34,401 nt of DNA from Sphingomonadales bacterium UBA6157 (GCA_002423025.1 DIUN01000002.1:45719-80119); one strand, 5' to 3'. Counted from the first letter of the stretch, positions 1 to 8,603 are shown. The notes: generated from the sequence alone by a model not told the origin. Numbers and translations are program-made.

Positions 1-533
1 CGGTAGTTCACCGTGATCCAGTAGGCATAGAGCTTGGCCACGGCATAGGGCGAGCGCGGATGGAACGGGGTCGTCTCGCGCTGCGGGATTTCCTGCACCA
101 GCCCGTACAGTTCCGAGGTGGACGCCTGGTAGAAGCGCGTCTTCTTTTCGAGACCGAGAAAACGGATCGCCTCGAGCAGGCGAAGCGTGCCGATGCCGTC
201 GACATCGGCGGTATATTCCGGCGCCTCGAAGCTGACCGCGACGTGGCTCTGCGCGCCGAGGTTGTAGACCTCGTCCGGCTGCACTTCCTGCAGGATGCGG
301 GTGAGGTTCGATGTGTCGGTCAGGTCGCCGTAGTGCAGGCGGAAATGCGCGTTCTCGACATGCGGATCGGCGTAGATATGATCGACGCGCTGGGTATTGA
401 ACGACGAGGCGCGGCGCTTGATCCCGTGTACCTCATAGCCCTTTTCCAGCAGGAATTCGGCAAGATAGGAGCCGTCCTGGCCAGTCACACCGGTAATCAG
501 GGCGACCTTGCGGCGTTCGGCAGGGGTGGTCAT
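1..533 (-). CDS. gmd: GDP-mannose 4,6-dehydratase, partial (C-terminus beyond window)
   Basis: Converts GDP-D-mannose to GDP-4-keto-6-deoxy-D-mannose, the precursor of GDP-fucose, GDP-rhamnose or GDP-perosamine. Reading the minus strand from the ATG at 533 gives about 177 residues. They show the extended-SDR NAD(P)-binding motif TGVTGQDGSYLAE, the Gmd-typical GIKRRASSFNTQRVDHIY stretch, the STSELYG catalytic loop and the YAVAKLYAYW (YxxxK) active site. The frame is open to the window edge, so roughly half of the usual 330-370 residues are missing. It lies 112 bases downstream of manA on the same strand, so manC, manA and gmd form a GDP-mannose to GDP-deoxyhexose supply line. The enzyme that uses its product (reductase, epimerase or aminotransferase) should lie further left, outside the window. 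The Shine-Dalgarno is weak (GGA about 12 bases before ATG). Confidence 0.95.
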   Translation of the reverse strand, partial: MTTPAERRKVALITGVTGQDGSYLAEFLLEKGYEVHGIKRRASSFNTQRVDHIYADPHVENAHFRLHYGDLTDTSNLTRILQEVQPDEVYNLGAQSHVAVSFEAPEYTADVDGIGTLRLLEAIRFLGLEKKTRFYQASTSELYGLVQEIPQRETTPFHPRSPYAVAKLYAYWITVNY

Positions 534-645
534 CGCAGCTGCATTTCCGTGGCTGGTCGCGCGCATGGCGACGGAAGATCGCGCGCTATTGTGCGACCGC
601 GAAGTGAGGCTTTAACGAAAGGCTTCGCCGCGTCAATCCGCTGGC

Positions 646-1455
646 TCAATCGCAGGCGCTGGCGACAAGGCACACCGCGTCCGGGGCCAGGCTGACCGAG
701 CCGAGACCCGGCGCCACGGCAGCGCTGCCGGGCGGCACGGCGCTTCCTTCAACGCTGACCACACCCGCGCACGGCAGGACCAGAACCGGCGCTGCCCCGT
801 GGCGGGCGAACGCTGCGGCACCGGGCGGGCCGGCAAGCTGATCAAGCCGGAAATAGGGGCCGTCGACCAGAGCGGCAGCCTCGGCCGGGGCGACCTTTCG
901 GCGTAGGGCCGGATCGTAGGGCCTGGTGCGCGCCACTGCGAGGCCCTGTTCCAGGTGCAGTTCGCGCGGGCGGCCATAGTCGTAGAGACGCCAGGTGATG
1001 TCGCTGTTCTGCTGGACCTCGATCAGCGTAACCCCGGCGCCAATCGCGTGCACCGTGTTCGCCGGGATGTAGAAGAAGTCGCCGGCTTCCACCGGGTGCC
1101 AGGCCATCAGGCCTTCGACCGTGCCGTCAAGCACGGCGGCGCGCAGCGCCTTAGGGTCGATCTCCTCGCGAAAGCCGATGCCGAGCACCGCGCCCGGTTC
1201 GGCGGCGATCACCAGCCAGCATTCCTCCTTGCCCTGCCGCCCCAGCCCGGCGGCAACAGCCTGCGCATCATTCGGGTGGACCTGGACCGAAAGCTTCTCG
1301 CTGGTGAAGATGTATTTCGCCAGCAGCTGCGGCAGTTCGGGCGGCGGCTCGAACCAGATCTCGCCCACGGTCTGGCCATCGCTCGCGGCGAACGGTGCGG
1401 GAAGATCCGCCCGGCCCCATGGTTTCACCACAGCACGGGTAGGCAGCAGGGTCAC
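646..1455 (-). CDS. manA: Class I mannose-6-phosphate isomerase (cupin type)
   Basis: Interconverts fructose-6-phosphate and mannose-6-phosphate to feed GDP-mannose synthesis. The 269-residue protein has the short phosphomannose isomerase form. It carries the KPWGR opening (residues 11-15), GEIWFE (31-36), the zinc-binding SVQVHPND motif with Gln58 and His60, Glu77/78 in GKEECW, and the second metal histidine in NTVHAIG near residue 137. LIEVQQNSDITWRLYDYGR is also typical of the family. The start codon is GTG at 1455, which overlaps the manC stop codon (GTGA), so translation is probably coupled to manC. With manC it replaces the two halves of the bifunctional AlgA/ManC-type protein of other bacteria by two separate genes. 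Confidence 0.93.
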   Translation of the reverse strand: MTLLPTRAVVKPWGRADLPAPFAASDGQTVGEIWFEPPPELPQLLAKYIFTSEKLSVQVHPNDAQAVAAGLGRQGKEECWLVIAAEPGAVLGIGFREEIDPKALRAAVLDGTVEGLMAWHPVEAGDFFYIPANTVHAIGAGVTLIEVQQNSDITWRLYDYGRPRELHLEQGLAVARTRPYDPALRRKVAPAEAAALVDGPYFRLDQLAGPPGAAAFARHGAAPVLVLPCAGVVSVEGSAVPPGSAAVAPGLGSVSLAPDAVCLVASACD

Positions 1456-2483
1456 TGGTTAGCCGCTCCATGAAGCTTGCCGACGAGCTGCGCGCCATCG
1501 GCGCTTGTCACCAGAACCTCGTCGCCATCGACCACGATGATGACGTTCTCCAGCCCGATCACCGATACGCGCGGCCCGTCGCTGTCAACCATGACGTTGC
1601 GGCAGTTCACCAGCTCGGCGCGCCCGCGTGCGACGTTGCCTGCCTCATCCAGCGGCAGGGCGGCGTGGAGCGCCTGCCAGTTGCCGATGTCGGACCAGGC
1701 CATGTCCGCCGGGACCATGGCCGCGCGCGTGGTGTTTTCCATCACCGCATAGTCCACCGATTCGCTGACCACCTCGGCAAAGGCGGCGGCATCGGGGTGA
1801 AAGCGCTGCCCTTCTTCCCGCCCGCCGGCTACGGCGGCGCGCACGGCAGCGGCGATGGCCGGGCGGTGCGCTTCCAGCTCGCGCAGGAAATCGCCCGCGC
1901 GGAAGGCGAAGATGCCGCCGTTCCACGCGTAGCCGCCATCGGCAAGGAAGCCCTTCGCGCGATCAAGGTCCGGCTTTTCGACGAAGCGGGCAACGCGGAA
2001 GCCAAGGCTGCCGATGGCCTCGCCCCGCTGGAGATAGCCATAGCCCGTTTCCGGACTGGTCGCCTCGATCCCGAAGGAGACCAGCCAGCCCTCGCTGGCC
2101 AGCTGCGCGGCAGCGGTGGCGGACTGAACAAAGGCGGCGGGATCGCCGATGTGGTGGTCGCTGGGGCAGACCAGCATGATCGCCTCGTCCCCCAGCCTGA
2201 GCGCGGCCAGCGCGATGGCGGCAGCAGTGTTGCGCGCCGCTGGCTCGACAATCACCTGCGCCCCTTCAGCCGAGCCCAGCTGCGCCTCGACATGCGGCAG
2301 GTGCGCCGCCCCCGTCACCACGACCGGCGCGGCAAACCGCGACAGATCGCCGCAGCGCGACAGTGCCTGTTCGAACAGCGTCTCTTCGCCGACCAGCGGA
2401 ATGAACGGCTTGGGCTTCACAGCCCGGCTGCGCGGCCAGAGGCGCGTGCCGCTGCCGCCGCAGAGGATGACGGGGGTGATCAT
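1452..2483 (-). CDS. manC: Mannose-1-phosphate guanylyltransferase
   Basis: Makes GDP-mannose from GTP and mannose-1-phosphate. The N-terminus has the nucleotidyltransferase signature GGSGTRLWPRS followed by KPKPF, and FVEKPD occurs mid-protein. The 343-residue length fits the single-domain form without the C-terminal isomerase domain of AlgA; the isomerase is the next gene, manA. I chose the ATG at 2483 (MITPVILCGG), with CGGAA about 7 bases upstream. An ATG two codons earlier (2489) is equally possible, and the frame is open further upstream to 2570, but that extension carries no family sequence. A phosphomannomutase needed between ManA and ManC is not in the window. A 10-base direct repeat lies just upstream. 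Confidence 0.93.
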   Translation of the reverse strand: MITPVILCGGSGTRLWPRSRAVKPKPFIPLVGEETLFEQALSRCGDLSRFAAPVVVTGAAHLPHVEAQLGSAEGAQVIVEPAARNTAAAIALAALRLGDEAIMLVCPSDHHIGDPAAFVQSATAAAQLASEGWLVSFGIEATSPETGYGYLQRGEAIGSLGFRVARFVEKPDLDRAKGFLADGGYAWNGGIFAFRAGDFLRELEAHRPAIAAAVRAAVAGGREEGQRFHPDAAAFAEVVSESVDYAVMENTTRAAMVPADMAWSDIGNWQALHAALPLDEAGNVARGRAELVNCRNVMVDSDGPRVSVIGLENVIIVVDGDEVLVTSADGAQLVGKLHGAANQ

Positions 2484-2517
2484 GGGCATTTCCGGGTCAG
2501 ACGAGTTCGAAGCTTCA

Positions 2518-2552
2518 TAATGCCATTTCTGCCCGGCGAGGGTAATGCCATT
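2518..2552. repeat. 10-base direct repeat upstream of manC
   Basis: TAATGCCATT (plus-strand reading) occurs exactly twice, at 2518-2527 and 2543-2552, 25 bases apart start to start. The pair lies 35-69 bases upstream of the manC ATG, in the 100-base gap between the export lipoprotein gene and manC, where a promoter or operator could sit. No function is known from the sequence. Confidence 0.5.
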
Positions 2553-2583
2553 GCGAATGTAAACAAGCAACGCCCTCGATCAG

Positions 2584-3798
2584 CTAGAGCGAGTTCGCTA
2601 CGCCAGCTACCGAGAAGGCCATAGAGGAAACAATGTTTACGAACTTCTGAAGATCGGCGACCGGCGCATTGGACACGTAAAGGACATCCCTGTTGTGAAT
2701 GGGGAAGCCCTGCGCGACGAAGAATCCGGTCGGGCTCTTGAGATCGACCCGATAGATCACAGGGATTTTGCCGTCGGGGGTTAGACGCGCACCACGCACC
2801 AGCTCGGGATCGAGGGCAGCGGGATCCTCGAGCCGGAAAATGAACACGCCGCGCACATCGGCTCTTTCGTCGCGCAAACCGCCAACCCGACCCAGAGCCT
2901 GCGCCAGAGTTATGCCTGTGCCTTCAAAAGATATCTCTGCATTGTTACCGACAGCGCCCAGCGAGGTAAAGCTGAAGGGTTGGTAAAGGGCCGTGACGAC
3001 GTCATTCGATTGCATGCGGATGTTCTGAGCCGGCTCGCGAATGATCTGATCGAGCGGCATCGCCGCGACCTTGCCTCCCCGCGAGACCTGGATGGTCGTC
3101 TTGCCGACAGGCTGGCGAACGCCCCCAGCGCTCGCCAGAATTTCAAGGAGACGCTCCCCCTTCGGGGTCAGGGGAACGCGCACGCTGCTTGCCACTTCGC
3201 CAACGACTGTGACGTTGGCCGCCGCATTTCGCACAAGTCGAACGATGGTTTGCGGCTGATGGGCAATCCCGTCGAGACGCCTGGAGATTTCACGGCCAAC
3301 CTGTTGCGGCGTCAGCCCCGCAACCTGGATCGAACCGGCAAATGGAACCGTGATCCGGCCGGCGGAATCTACCATCTGCTCCGGCAAGTTCGAGCCTCGC
3401 GAAGTCGTGCTGGTCGAGGTGATCCGGGCATCGGTGCTAGCCGAACCGAACAGCGCGGCGGGCGGCGCTTCCCAGATTGCCACATCAAGCACATCGCCCG
3501 GCTCAATGATCGAGTCATAGGCTTCCCCGTCGCCGAACACCTCGGACAAGAGGCTCGACTTGCGACTGGCGAGGACCTGGCGAGCAACCGCATCGGTCAA
3601 TTCCACGACCTTGATGTCGGCAGCCAGTTCAGAGCCGGGCTTCGCGGCATTCGCAATCGTCCGGGAGCTGGGCCCGCTCCCACCAAGGGAACTGCAACCG
3701 CTGAGGAACGCCGCGACCATCGCAAGGGCTATCGGTCCTGACAGACGCGCCGCTCTTGCGTGGCCGGCCGGCCTTATTGCACTGTCCTGGATTGGCAT
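2584..3798 (-). CDS. Capsular polysaccharide export outer-membrane lipoprotein (OPX; Wza/CtrA/BexD-like)
   Basis: Predicted outer-membrane lipoprotein forming the exit channel for the polysaccharide. Starting at the ATG at 3798, residues 1-34 form a lipoprotein signal with arginines, a hydrophobic core and lipobox LSGC; Cys35 would be lipidated. A Poly_export domain begins near residue 95 (IIEPGDVLDVAIWEAPP), and later segments such as VTVVGEVASSVRVPL, IQVSRGG and SNDVVTALY fit the SLBB domains of the family. At 404 residues it matches CtrA/BexD more than the longer KpsD. Longer starts (3852, 3876) would give an improbably long signal peptide, although an AGG lies near the 3852 ATG. It is divergent from kpsEMT, which supply the inner-membrane part of the same machine. 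No co-transcribed tyrosine phosphatase or kinase is seen. Confidence 0.88.
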   Translation of the reverse strand: MPIQDSAIRPAGHARAARLSGPIALAMVAAFLSGCSSLGGSGPSSRTIANAAKPGSELAADIKVVELTDAVARQVLASRKSSLLSEVFGDGEAYDSIIEPGDVLDVAIWEAPPAALFGSASTDARITSTSTTSRGSNLPEQMVDSAGRITVPFAGSIQVAGLTPQQVGREISRRLDGIAHQPQTIVRLVRNAAANVTVVGEVASSVRVPLTPKGERLLEILASAGGVRQPVGKTTIQVSRGGKVAAMPLDQIIREPAQNIRMQSNDVVTALYQPFSFTSLGAVGNNAEISFEGTGITLAQALGRVGGLRDERADVRGVFIFRLEDPAALDPELVRGARLTPDGKIPVIYRVDLKSPTGFFVAQGFPIHNRDVLYVSNAPVADLQKFVNIVSSMAFSVAGVANSL

Positions 3799-4093
3799 GT
3801 TCTTGCAATTCCTACTGTGGCCAGCAGCCTGCGACCGCTTGGCCGCCGCCATAAGTTGCCTGCCCCGCGACCTCAATCGTTAAATCGCTGCCCGCCCAAA
3901 GCGGGTTCGGACGGAGAGCCTGCTTTCCTGGCCAACACGAACGCCTTACCTGCTTCCGCTTGCGCGCGGTCCGGCGCCAAGCGGACAAGCCCAGCCCACC
4001 GCGCAACGAAGAGATTGGGCACGTCATTGCACATTGCAAAAGCAGACAGATTCCCCCATCAGCATGCGCCATGTCGAGGGCCGCCGGCGCGAA
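3799..4093. other. Divergent intergenic region between export lipoprotein and kpsE
   Basis: About 295 bases separate the two divergent transport transcription units, so both promoters should lie here. I see no convincing -35/-10 pair, RNA gene or terminator. CATTGCACATTGCA near 4025-4037 is a short tandem repeat of CATTGCA. Part of the region may be coding if kpsE starts at its upstream ATG (4064) or TTG (4034), or if the lipoprotein starts upstream of 3798. Confidence 0.4.
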
Positions 4094-5236
4094 ATGGCTA
4101 GATTTCTTGAGGGAAAGTTGCACGGAATGTTTGCAAGGATTCGCGAAGTCTTGAAAGGAAGGGACCTCGTCTTCCTTTTTACGGTAACCATCCCTTTCGT
4201 GCTCTCAGTGCTATATTTTGGCATTTTTTCTACGGATGTCTATATTTCGGAATCGAAGTTTGTCGTGCGTAGTCCGGAGAAGACTTCGACCAGCGGCCTT
4301 GGCGTCATCCTCAGGTCCGCCGGGTTTGCCAACGCAGGTGACGAGATCTACGCCGCCCAGTCCTACGTCGTTTCGCGGGACGCGCTCCAGTCCCTGAACA
4401 AAGACAAGGCTTTCGAGCACGCCTATAGCGATAGCGCGATCTCCGTTTTCGACAGGTTCAACCCGACCGGCCTTTTCGGCACATTTGAAGACCTATACGC
4501 CTATTACGGAAAGAAGGTACGCGTAGATCACGACAATACTTCATCGATCACAACCCTTACGGTCCGGGCATACGATCCGCGAGAAGCACAGCGCATCAAC
4601 CAGGCACTGCTCGAGATGGGGGAAGCGACGGTCAATCGGCTGAATACCCGTGGGAGGCAGGACCTGATCCGTTACGCCGAGGCCGAGGTTAACGATGCCA
4701 AAGCAAAGGCCCGCAACGCGGCCGTCGCGCTGGCAGCCTATCGGAACAAGATCGGGATAGTCGATCCGGAGAGGCAGGCCGTCGTCCAGCTTCAGATGGT
4801 TTCCAAGTTGCAGGACCAACTCATCGTGACCAAGGCCGAGCTGCTGCAACTGCGCCGGTTCACCCCTCGCAATCCGCAAATTCCGGTCATGGAAACGCGC
4901 GTGGCCGGCCTCGAACGGGAAATCAGTGAGCAATTGCGCATGGTTGCTGGTGATCGCGGGTCGCTTGCTGGCGCCGCCGTCCAGTATCAGCGGCTTCAAC
5001 TGGAGGCACAGTTCGCCGACAAGCAGTTGGCCAGCGCGCTCGCCTCGCTGGAAGAAGCGCGTAACGAGGCGCAGCGCAAGCAGGCCTATGTCGAGCGCAT
5101 CGTGCAACCCAATCTGCCGGACTCGGCCCTTGAACCTAGGCGCTTGCGGGGAATCCTGGCAAGCCTGCTTCTGGGCCTGGTCTCCTGGGGTGTCCTTTCG
5201 ATGCTTCTTGCGGGAGTTCGCGAGCACGTCCAATGA
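4094..5236 (+). CDS. kpsE: Capsule export inner-membrane protein, PCP-3 family (KpsE/CtrB/BexC)
   Basis: Periplasmic adaptor of ABC-dependent capsule export, linking the KpsMT transporter to the outer-membrane channel. One transmembrane segment lies near the N-terminus (DLVFLFTVTIPFVLSVLYF), then the family-typical DVYISESKFVVRSPEKTS, a long periplasmic part with coiled-coil helices (roughly residues 180-340), and a second transmembrane helix near the C-terminus (ILASLLLGLVSWGVLSMLL). At 380 residues it matches E. coli KpsE. The start is not settled: I chose ATG 4094 because GAGGG lies upstream, though with a long spacer, and the N-terminal cytosolic tail then has KpsE-like length. ATG 4064, TTG 4034 and ATG 4127 are alternatives. 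Its stop overlaps the kpsM start (ATGA). Confidence 0.9.
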   Translation: MARFLEGKLHGMFARIREVLKGRDLVFLFTVTIPFVLSVLYFGIFSTDVYISESKFVVRSPEKTSTSGLGVILRSAGFANAGDEIYAAQSYVVSRDALQSLNKDKAFEHAYSDSAISVFDRFNPTGLFGTFEDLYAYYGKKVRVDHDNTSSITTLTVRAYDPREAQRINQALLEMGEATVNRLNTRGRQDLIRYAEAEVNDAKAKARNAAVALAAYRNKIGIVDPERQAVVQLQMVSKLQDQLIVTKAELLQLRRFTPRNPQIPVMETRVAGLEREISEQLRMVAGDRGSLAGAAVQYQRLQLEAQFADKQLASALASLEEARNEAQRKQAYVERIVQPNLPDSALEPRRLRGILASLLLGLVSWGVLSMLLAGVREHVQ

Positions 5237-6036
5237 CCGATGCGATCGCCAAACTGAAGGCATACCGGGAATCCTGGCGTGTTCAGCAACGGGTGATCTT
5301 TGCCTTGCTGATGCGCGAGGTCATGACACGATTTGGCCGGCACAACCTTGGTTTCCTGTGGCTCTTCGTCGAACCGATGATGTTCACGCTTGGCGTCACC
5401 GCCCTGTGGACGGCGACACAGTCCGTACACGGGTCCAGCCTCCCCATCGTTCCCTTCGCCGTGACCGGATATTCGAGCGTCCTGCTGTGGCGCAACATGC
5501 CGGCGCGGTGCATCGGCGCGATCGAGCCCAACCGGACGCTGCTTTACCATCGCAACGTCAAGGTGCTGGATATCTACATTTCACGGCTGCTGCTTGAGGT
5601 TGCCGGTGCGACGACTTCGTTCATCGCGCTGACCCTGTTCTTCAATGGCATCGGCTGGATGGACCTGCCTGAGGACGTACTGAAAGTCACCTTCGGCTGG
5701 TTCCTGCTGGCGTGGTTCGGCGCTGCGCTTGCCATTCTGCTGGGCAGCCTCTCCGAAGAATACGAAGTGGTCGAGAAGCTCTGGCATCCGGCTTCGTATC
5801 TGCTGTTTCCCTTGTCGGGTGCGGGTTTCATTGTCGATGCGCTGCCCCCCGGCGCACAGGACCTCGCGCTCAAGCTGCCCATGGTCAACGGCGTCGAATT
5901 CCTGCGCGAGGGATATTTCGGCAGCCACATGAAAGCCTATTACGACCTATCCTACATGACGATCTGCAACCTTGTTATGACCTTTCTGGCGCTGTCGCAG
6001 CTTCGCAAGATCAGCAGACGGGCCATCTCCGCATGA
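5233..6036 (+). CDS. kpsM: Capsule polysaccharide ABC exporter, permease subunit
   Basis: Inner-membrane ABC-2-type permease that moves the finished glycan across the cytoplasmic membrane. The 267-residue protein opens with the KpsM-typical amphipathic segment (LLMREVMTRFGRHNLGFLW, then LFVEP) and has about six hydrophobic segments, for example FTLGVTALW, FIALTLFFNGIGW, FLLAWFGAALAILLG and TICNLVMTFLALS. Length and order match KpsM, BexB and CtrC. Its ATG overlaps the kpsE stop and its TGA overlaps the kpsT start (ATGA at both ends), so the three proteins are made from one mRNA with coupled translation. Known KpsMT systems export glycans built on a phospholipid with a Kdo linker, but the linker transferases KpsC and KpsS are not in this window. 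Confidence 0.94.
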   Translation: MTDAIAKLKAYRESWRVQQRVIFALLMREVMTRFGRHNLGFLWLFVEPMMFTLGVTALWTATQSVHGSSLPIVPFAVTGYSSVLLWRNMPARCIGAIEPNRTLLYHRNVKVLDIYISRLLLEVAGATTSFIALTLFFNGIGWMDLPEDVLKVTFGWFLLAWFGAALAILLGSLSEEYEVVEKLWHPASYLLFPLSGAGFIVDALPPGAQDLALKLPMVNGVEFLREGYFGSHMKAYYDLSYMTICNLVMTFLALSQLRKISRRAISA

Positions 6037-6686
6037 TCCGGCTGGACGGCGTATCCAAGACTTATGCGACGAGGATTGGCCCGGTTCGTGTGCTGGATTC
6101 GATCGATCTGACCGTCCAGAAGCAGGAAAGAGTCGGCATTCTCGGTCGCAATGGCGCTGGCAAGTCGACCATGATCCGCATCCTGAGCGGCGCGGAAGAA
6201 CCTGATCAGGGGCGGGTCGAGCGCGACATGAGCGTATCCTGGCCCTTGGCTTTCACGGGTGCGTTCCAGGGAGCCTTGACCGGGATCGACAACCTCAAGT
6301 TCATTTGCCGGATTTACGGCAAAGACTTCCGCGACAAATTGGAGTTTGTGGAAGAATTTTCCGAACTTGGCGTCTACCTGCGCGAACCGGTTCGAAGCTA
6401 CTCGTCCGGCATGGCGATGCGTCTCGCATTCGCCATTTCGATGGTAATCGAGTTCGACTGTTTTCTGATCGACGAAGTCATGGCCGTGGGCGATGCCAGG
6501 TTCCATGCGAAATGCCACCGCGAACTGTTCGAAAAGCGTGCAGACAGGTCACTGATCATCGTCTCGCACGACGCGGGCTACATCCGCGAACACTGCACGC
6601 GTGCCTGCATACTCCACGAGGGGCGCCTGGAGTGCTTTGAAACGATGGATTCTGCATACCAAGCCTACGACCGTTTGCTTGCCTGA
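6033..6686 (+). CDS. kpsT: Capsule polysaccharide ABC exporter, ATP-binding subunit
   Basis: ATPase that drives KpsM. The 217-residue protein starts at the ATG overlapping the kpsM stop (MIRLDGVSKTYAT). It carries Walker A GRNGAGKST (residues 38-46), the KpsT-type Q-loop region WPLAFTGAFQGALTG, the signature YSSGMAMRLAFA, Walker B CFLIDEVMAVGD and the switch histidine in IIVSHDAGYI. Size and sequence match KpsT/CtrD, not the longer Wzt of O-antigen export, which adds a carbohydrate-binding domain. Its stop is only three bases from the stop of the convergent sulfotransferase-like gene, and a 5-base inverted repeat spans both stops. Confidence 0.95.
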   Translation: MIRLDGVSKTYATRIGPVRVLDSIDLTVQKQERVGILGRNGAGKSTMIRILSGAEEPDQGRVERDMSVSWPLAFTGAFQGALTGIDNLKFICRIYGKDFRDKLEFVEEFSELGVYLREPVRSYSSGMAMRLAFAISMVIEFDCFLIDEVMAVGDARFHAKCHRELFEKRADRSLIIVSHDAGYIREHCTRACILHEGRLECFETMDSAYQAYDRLLA

Positions 6687-6689
6687 ACG

Positions 6690-8603
6690 TCAGGGGCGCT
6701 TCGTCCGCCTGATGCCCCACCACATGAACCCCATGGAGCTGGCTTCGCGGTAGCGGCTGACAATAGCGCGCTGGCGCGCCAGTTCCGCGTCCTTCTCGGC
6801 GAGCCCCTCGTTCAAACGCGACAGCTCGTCCTGCAAGGTACACAGACTCTCCTGCATCGTCAGATCCGCAGCGTTACTCTCACGGCGCATTTCCGCGATG
6901 GCACGGGAATGGGAAGCGGCGGCTTCCTGGGCAAAACCATCCGAATTGGTTTGGGCGCTGGATTGCCGGTCTCCAAGATCCTGCAATGCGGTGCGAATTG
7001 CATCGACGACAACCCGGGAGGAACCGTCAATCATCGTCGCGCTATCCTCCGCAAGCCGCCGCATTGCCTCGGCTGTTTCGTCAAACCGCCCCTTCAGCGC
7101 GTCAAGGAGATCGTGCTTCGTAGCTTCCCCGGCGCCCATCAATGCCGCCGCGAGCTCGTCAGAGCCCCTCCGCCTGTCATCGACAAGTGCGCGGACAATT
7201 GTCGACGTGACATCTTCCATCACCACGCGAGACTCGGCGCGACTGAACGCCGCACGCTCTGTCAACTTGCGGATTTCATCGAGATAGCCCCGCTCGCGGG
7301 CGGCGAAGGCATGGAGCAGACCTTCGATCTGATATTGAAACCGCAACTTCTGCTGAGAATCGTCGGCCTCCCAGCCGGGGCGTTCGCTCTGGATGCCGAG
7401 CACATCCTCGATCTCGGAATCATGCCGTGCATCGCGGGGCTGCGGCCAGCGATACTGCCGATTCTCGAATTTGCCGCTCGACAGGAAATGAGCATAGGGT
7501 GGCACCCCCGCCTGCAAAACATCGACGTTCATGATCAGGTAGGCGATCGGATCAAAGCCGATCGGAACTTCGGCATGACCGGAGTTCTGCCAATCAATGC
7601 CGTGGAGCGCCCGATAGATATTGTCGGCTTCGGCGTGCGGCCGCGCGCCCCCTTGCTCCAGGGCCCATTCCAGCGCGGACTCGATCGTCTGCGCCAGCGC
7701 TTCGTCTCCAGCGTCGAGACGCGGATCCGGGCTTGAACGCAAAGGCAATGGGTTCGCCGAAGAGGCAAAAAAGCGCGCATTGAGCCAGCTTGTGCCATCG
7801 GCATACTTTGCCGCCACGATGTCGGCCTGTTCTGGATCAAGGCTCGTGCCGCCCTGCTTCTCGGGAGATTCATAGATCAGACGATCCGAAAGCGCTTCGC
7901 CCGCGCTGCCTCCAAGCTTCCTGTTGACGAGGCGCACCATCGCGATCTCAACGGGGTCGAGCGAGCGGTTTACCTTCCGACGGGGCACCTCGTGAAGGAT
8001 ACCCCTTGCAGGCGCCAGCTCCTCAATCGCCGCAGCGAAAGCGCCCGCCACATCCCTGACACAGGCCTCATAATTGAGCACTTTCAGGCACTCAGCCGGA
8101 ATTACTTCATCCAGGGTTCTCAAGGCATCCAGATGATGCCAGGTCGCGCCGATCAGATATTCATCGAACGTGTCATGGACACCGCGTTTGACATCCTGAT
8201 TATAGCAGGATGCCAGATAGCTGCCCGCCGAGCGCACGAAAAACACCACGCGCACAGCGATGTCGAGTTCGGCCGCAGTCTTGAGCAGCCTTCGCCATTC
8301 GTCGGCAGACATGCTCCCCAGAAACTCGTTCGAGCAGATCGCAATTGCGAAAGACCCGAAATAGTTATCGATCAGGTCAGCCCCCTCCTTGTTCCATCGC
8401 GGCGTCGCGACAAGATCATACAGGGCAGTGCCGTTCCCGGAGGTGATTGCATAAGGCGACTGGGTCGGGGGAGCGTTGACATAGCTAATGCCAACCTCCG
8501 CCAGGCGGGCGGACGTTTCGGCGAGGACTGATTGCAGCGCGCTGGAACCTGTCTTGCCCCCGCCGGCATGGATAATGAGGACACGATGCCGCTGCGTAGT
8601 CAC
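6690..8603 (-). CDS. Sulfotransferase-like protein with NPDV-type module and coiled-coil tail
   Basis: A 637-residue multidomain protein. Residues 8-24 (VLIIHAGGGKTGSSALQ) resemble the 5'-phosphosulfate-binding loop of PAPS-dependent sulfotransferases, and FFVRSAGSYLASCYNQ (121-136) resembles the 3'-phosphate site (Arg124, Ser132). Residues 349-386 (FDPIAYLIMNVDV onward) match the DPxxYLxxNPDVxxAG motif seen in many surface-glycan proteins. Residues about 411-620 are charged, helical and probably coiled coil, and the protein ends in a basic tail. The start is GTG 8603, with AAGGA upstream and no in-frame ATG before the conserved loop. It is the last gene of the long minus-strand run, so it may sulfate the exported glycan. 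The acceptor is unknown and catalytic activity is inferred from motifs only. Confidence 0.7.
   Translation of the reverse strand: MTTQRHRVLIIHAGGGKTGSSALQSVLAETSARLAEVGISYVNAPPTQSPYAITSGNGTALYDLVATPRWNKEGADLIDNYFGSFAIAICSNEFLGSMSADEWRRLLKTAAELDIAVRVVFFVRSAGSYLASCYNQDVKRGVHDTFDEYLIGATWHHLDALRTLDEVIPAECLKVLNYEACVRDVAGAFAAAIEELAPARGILHEVPRRKVNRSLDPVEIAMVRLVNRKLGGSAGEALSDRLIYESPEKQGGTSLDPEQADIVAAKYADGTSWLNARFFASSANPLPLRSSPDPRLDAGDEALAQTIESALEWALEQGGARPHAEADNIYRALHGIDWQNSGHAEVPIGFDPIAYLIMNVDVLQAGVPPYAHFLSSGKFENRQYRWPQPRDARHDSEIEDVLGIQSERPGWEADDSQQKLRFQYQIEGLLHAFAARERGYLDEIRKLTERAAFSRAESRVVMEDVTSTIVRALVDDRRRGSDELAAALMGAGEATKHDLLDALKGRFDETAEAMRRLAEDSATMIDGSSRVVVDAIRTALQDLGDRQSSAQTNSDGFAQEAAASHSRAIAEMRRESNAADLTMQESLCTLQDELSRLNEGLAEKDAELARQRAIVSRYREASSMGFMWWGIRRTKRP

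Noticed and set aside
5712..6032. An N-terminal extension of kpsT inside kpsM
   Set aside because: The added residues show no transporter features and overlap kpsM completely; the ATG at 6033 gives the normal KpsT N-terminus.
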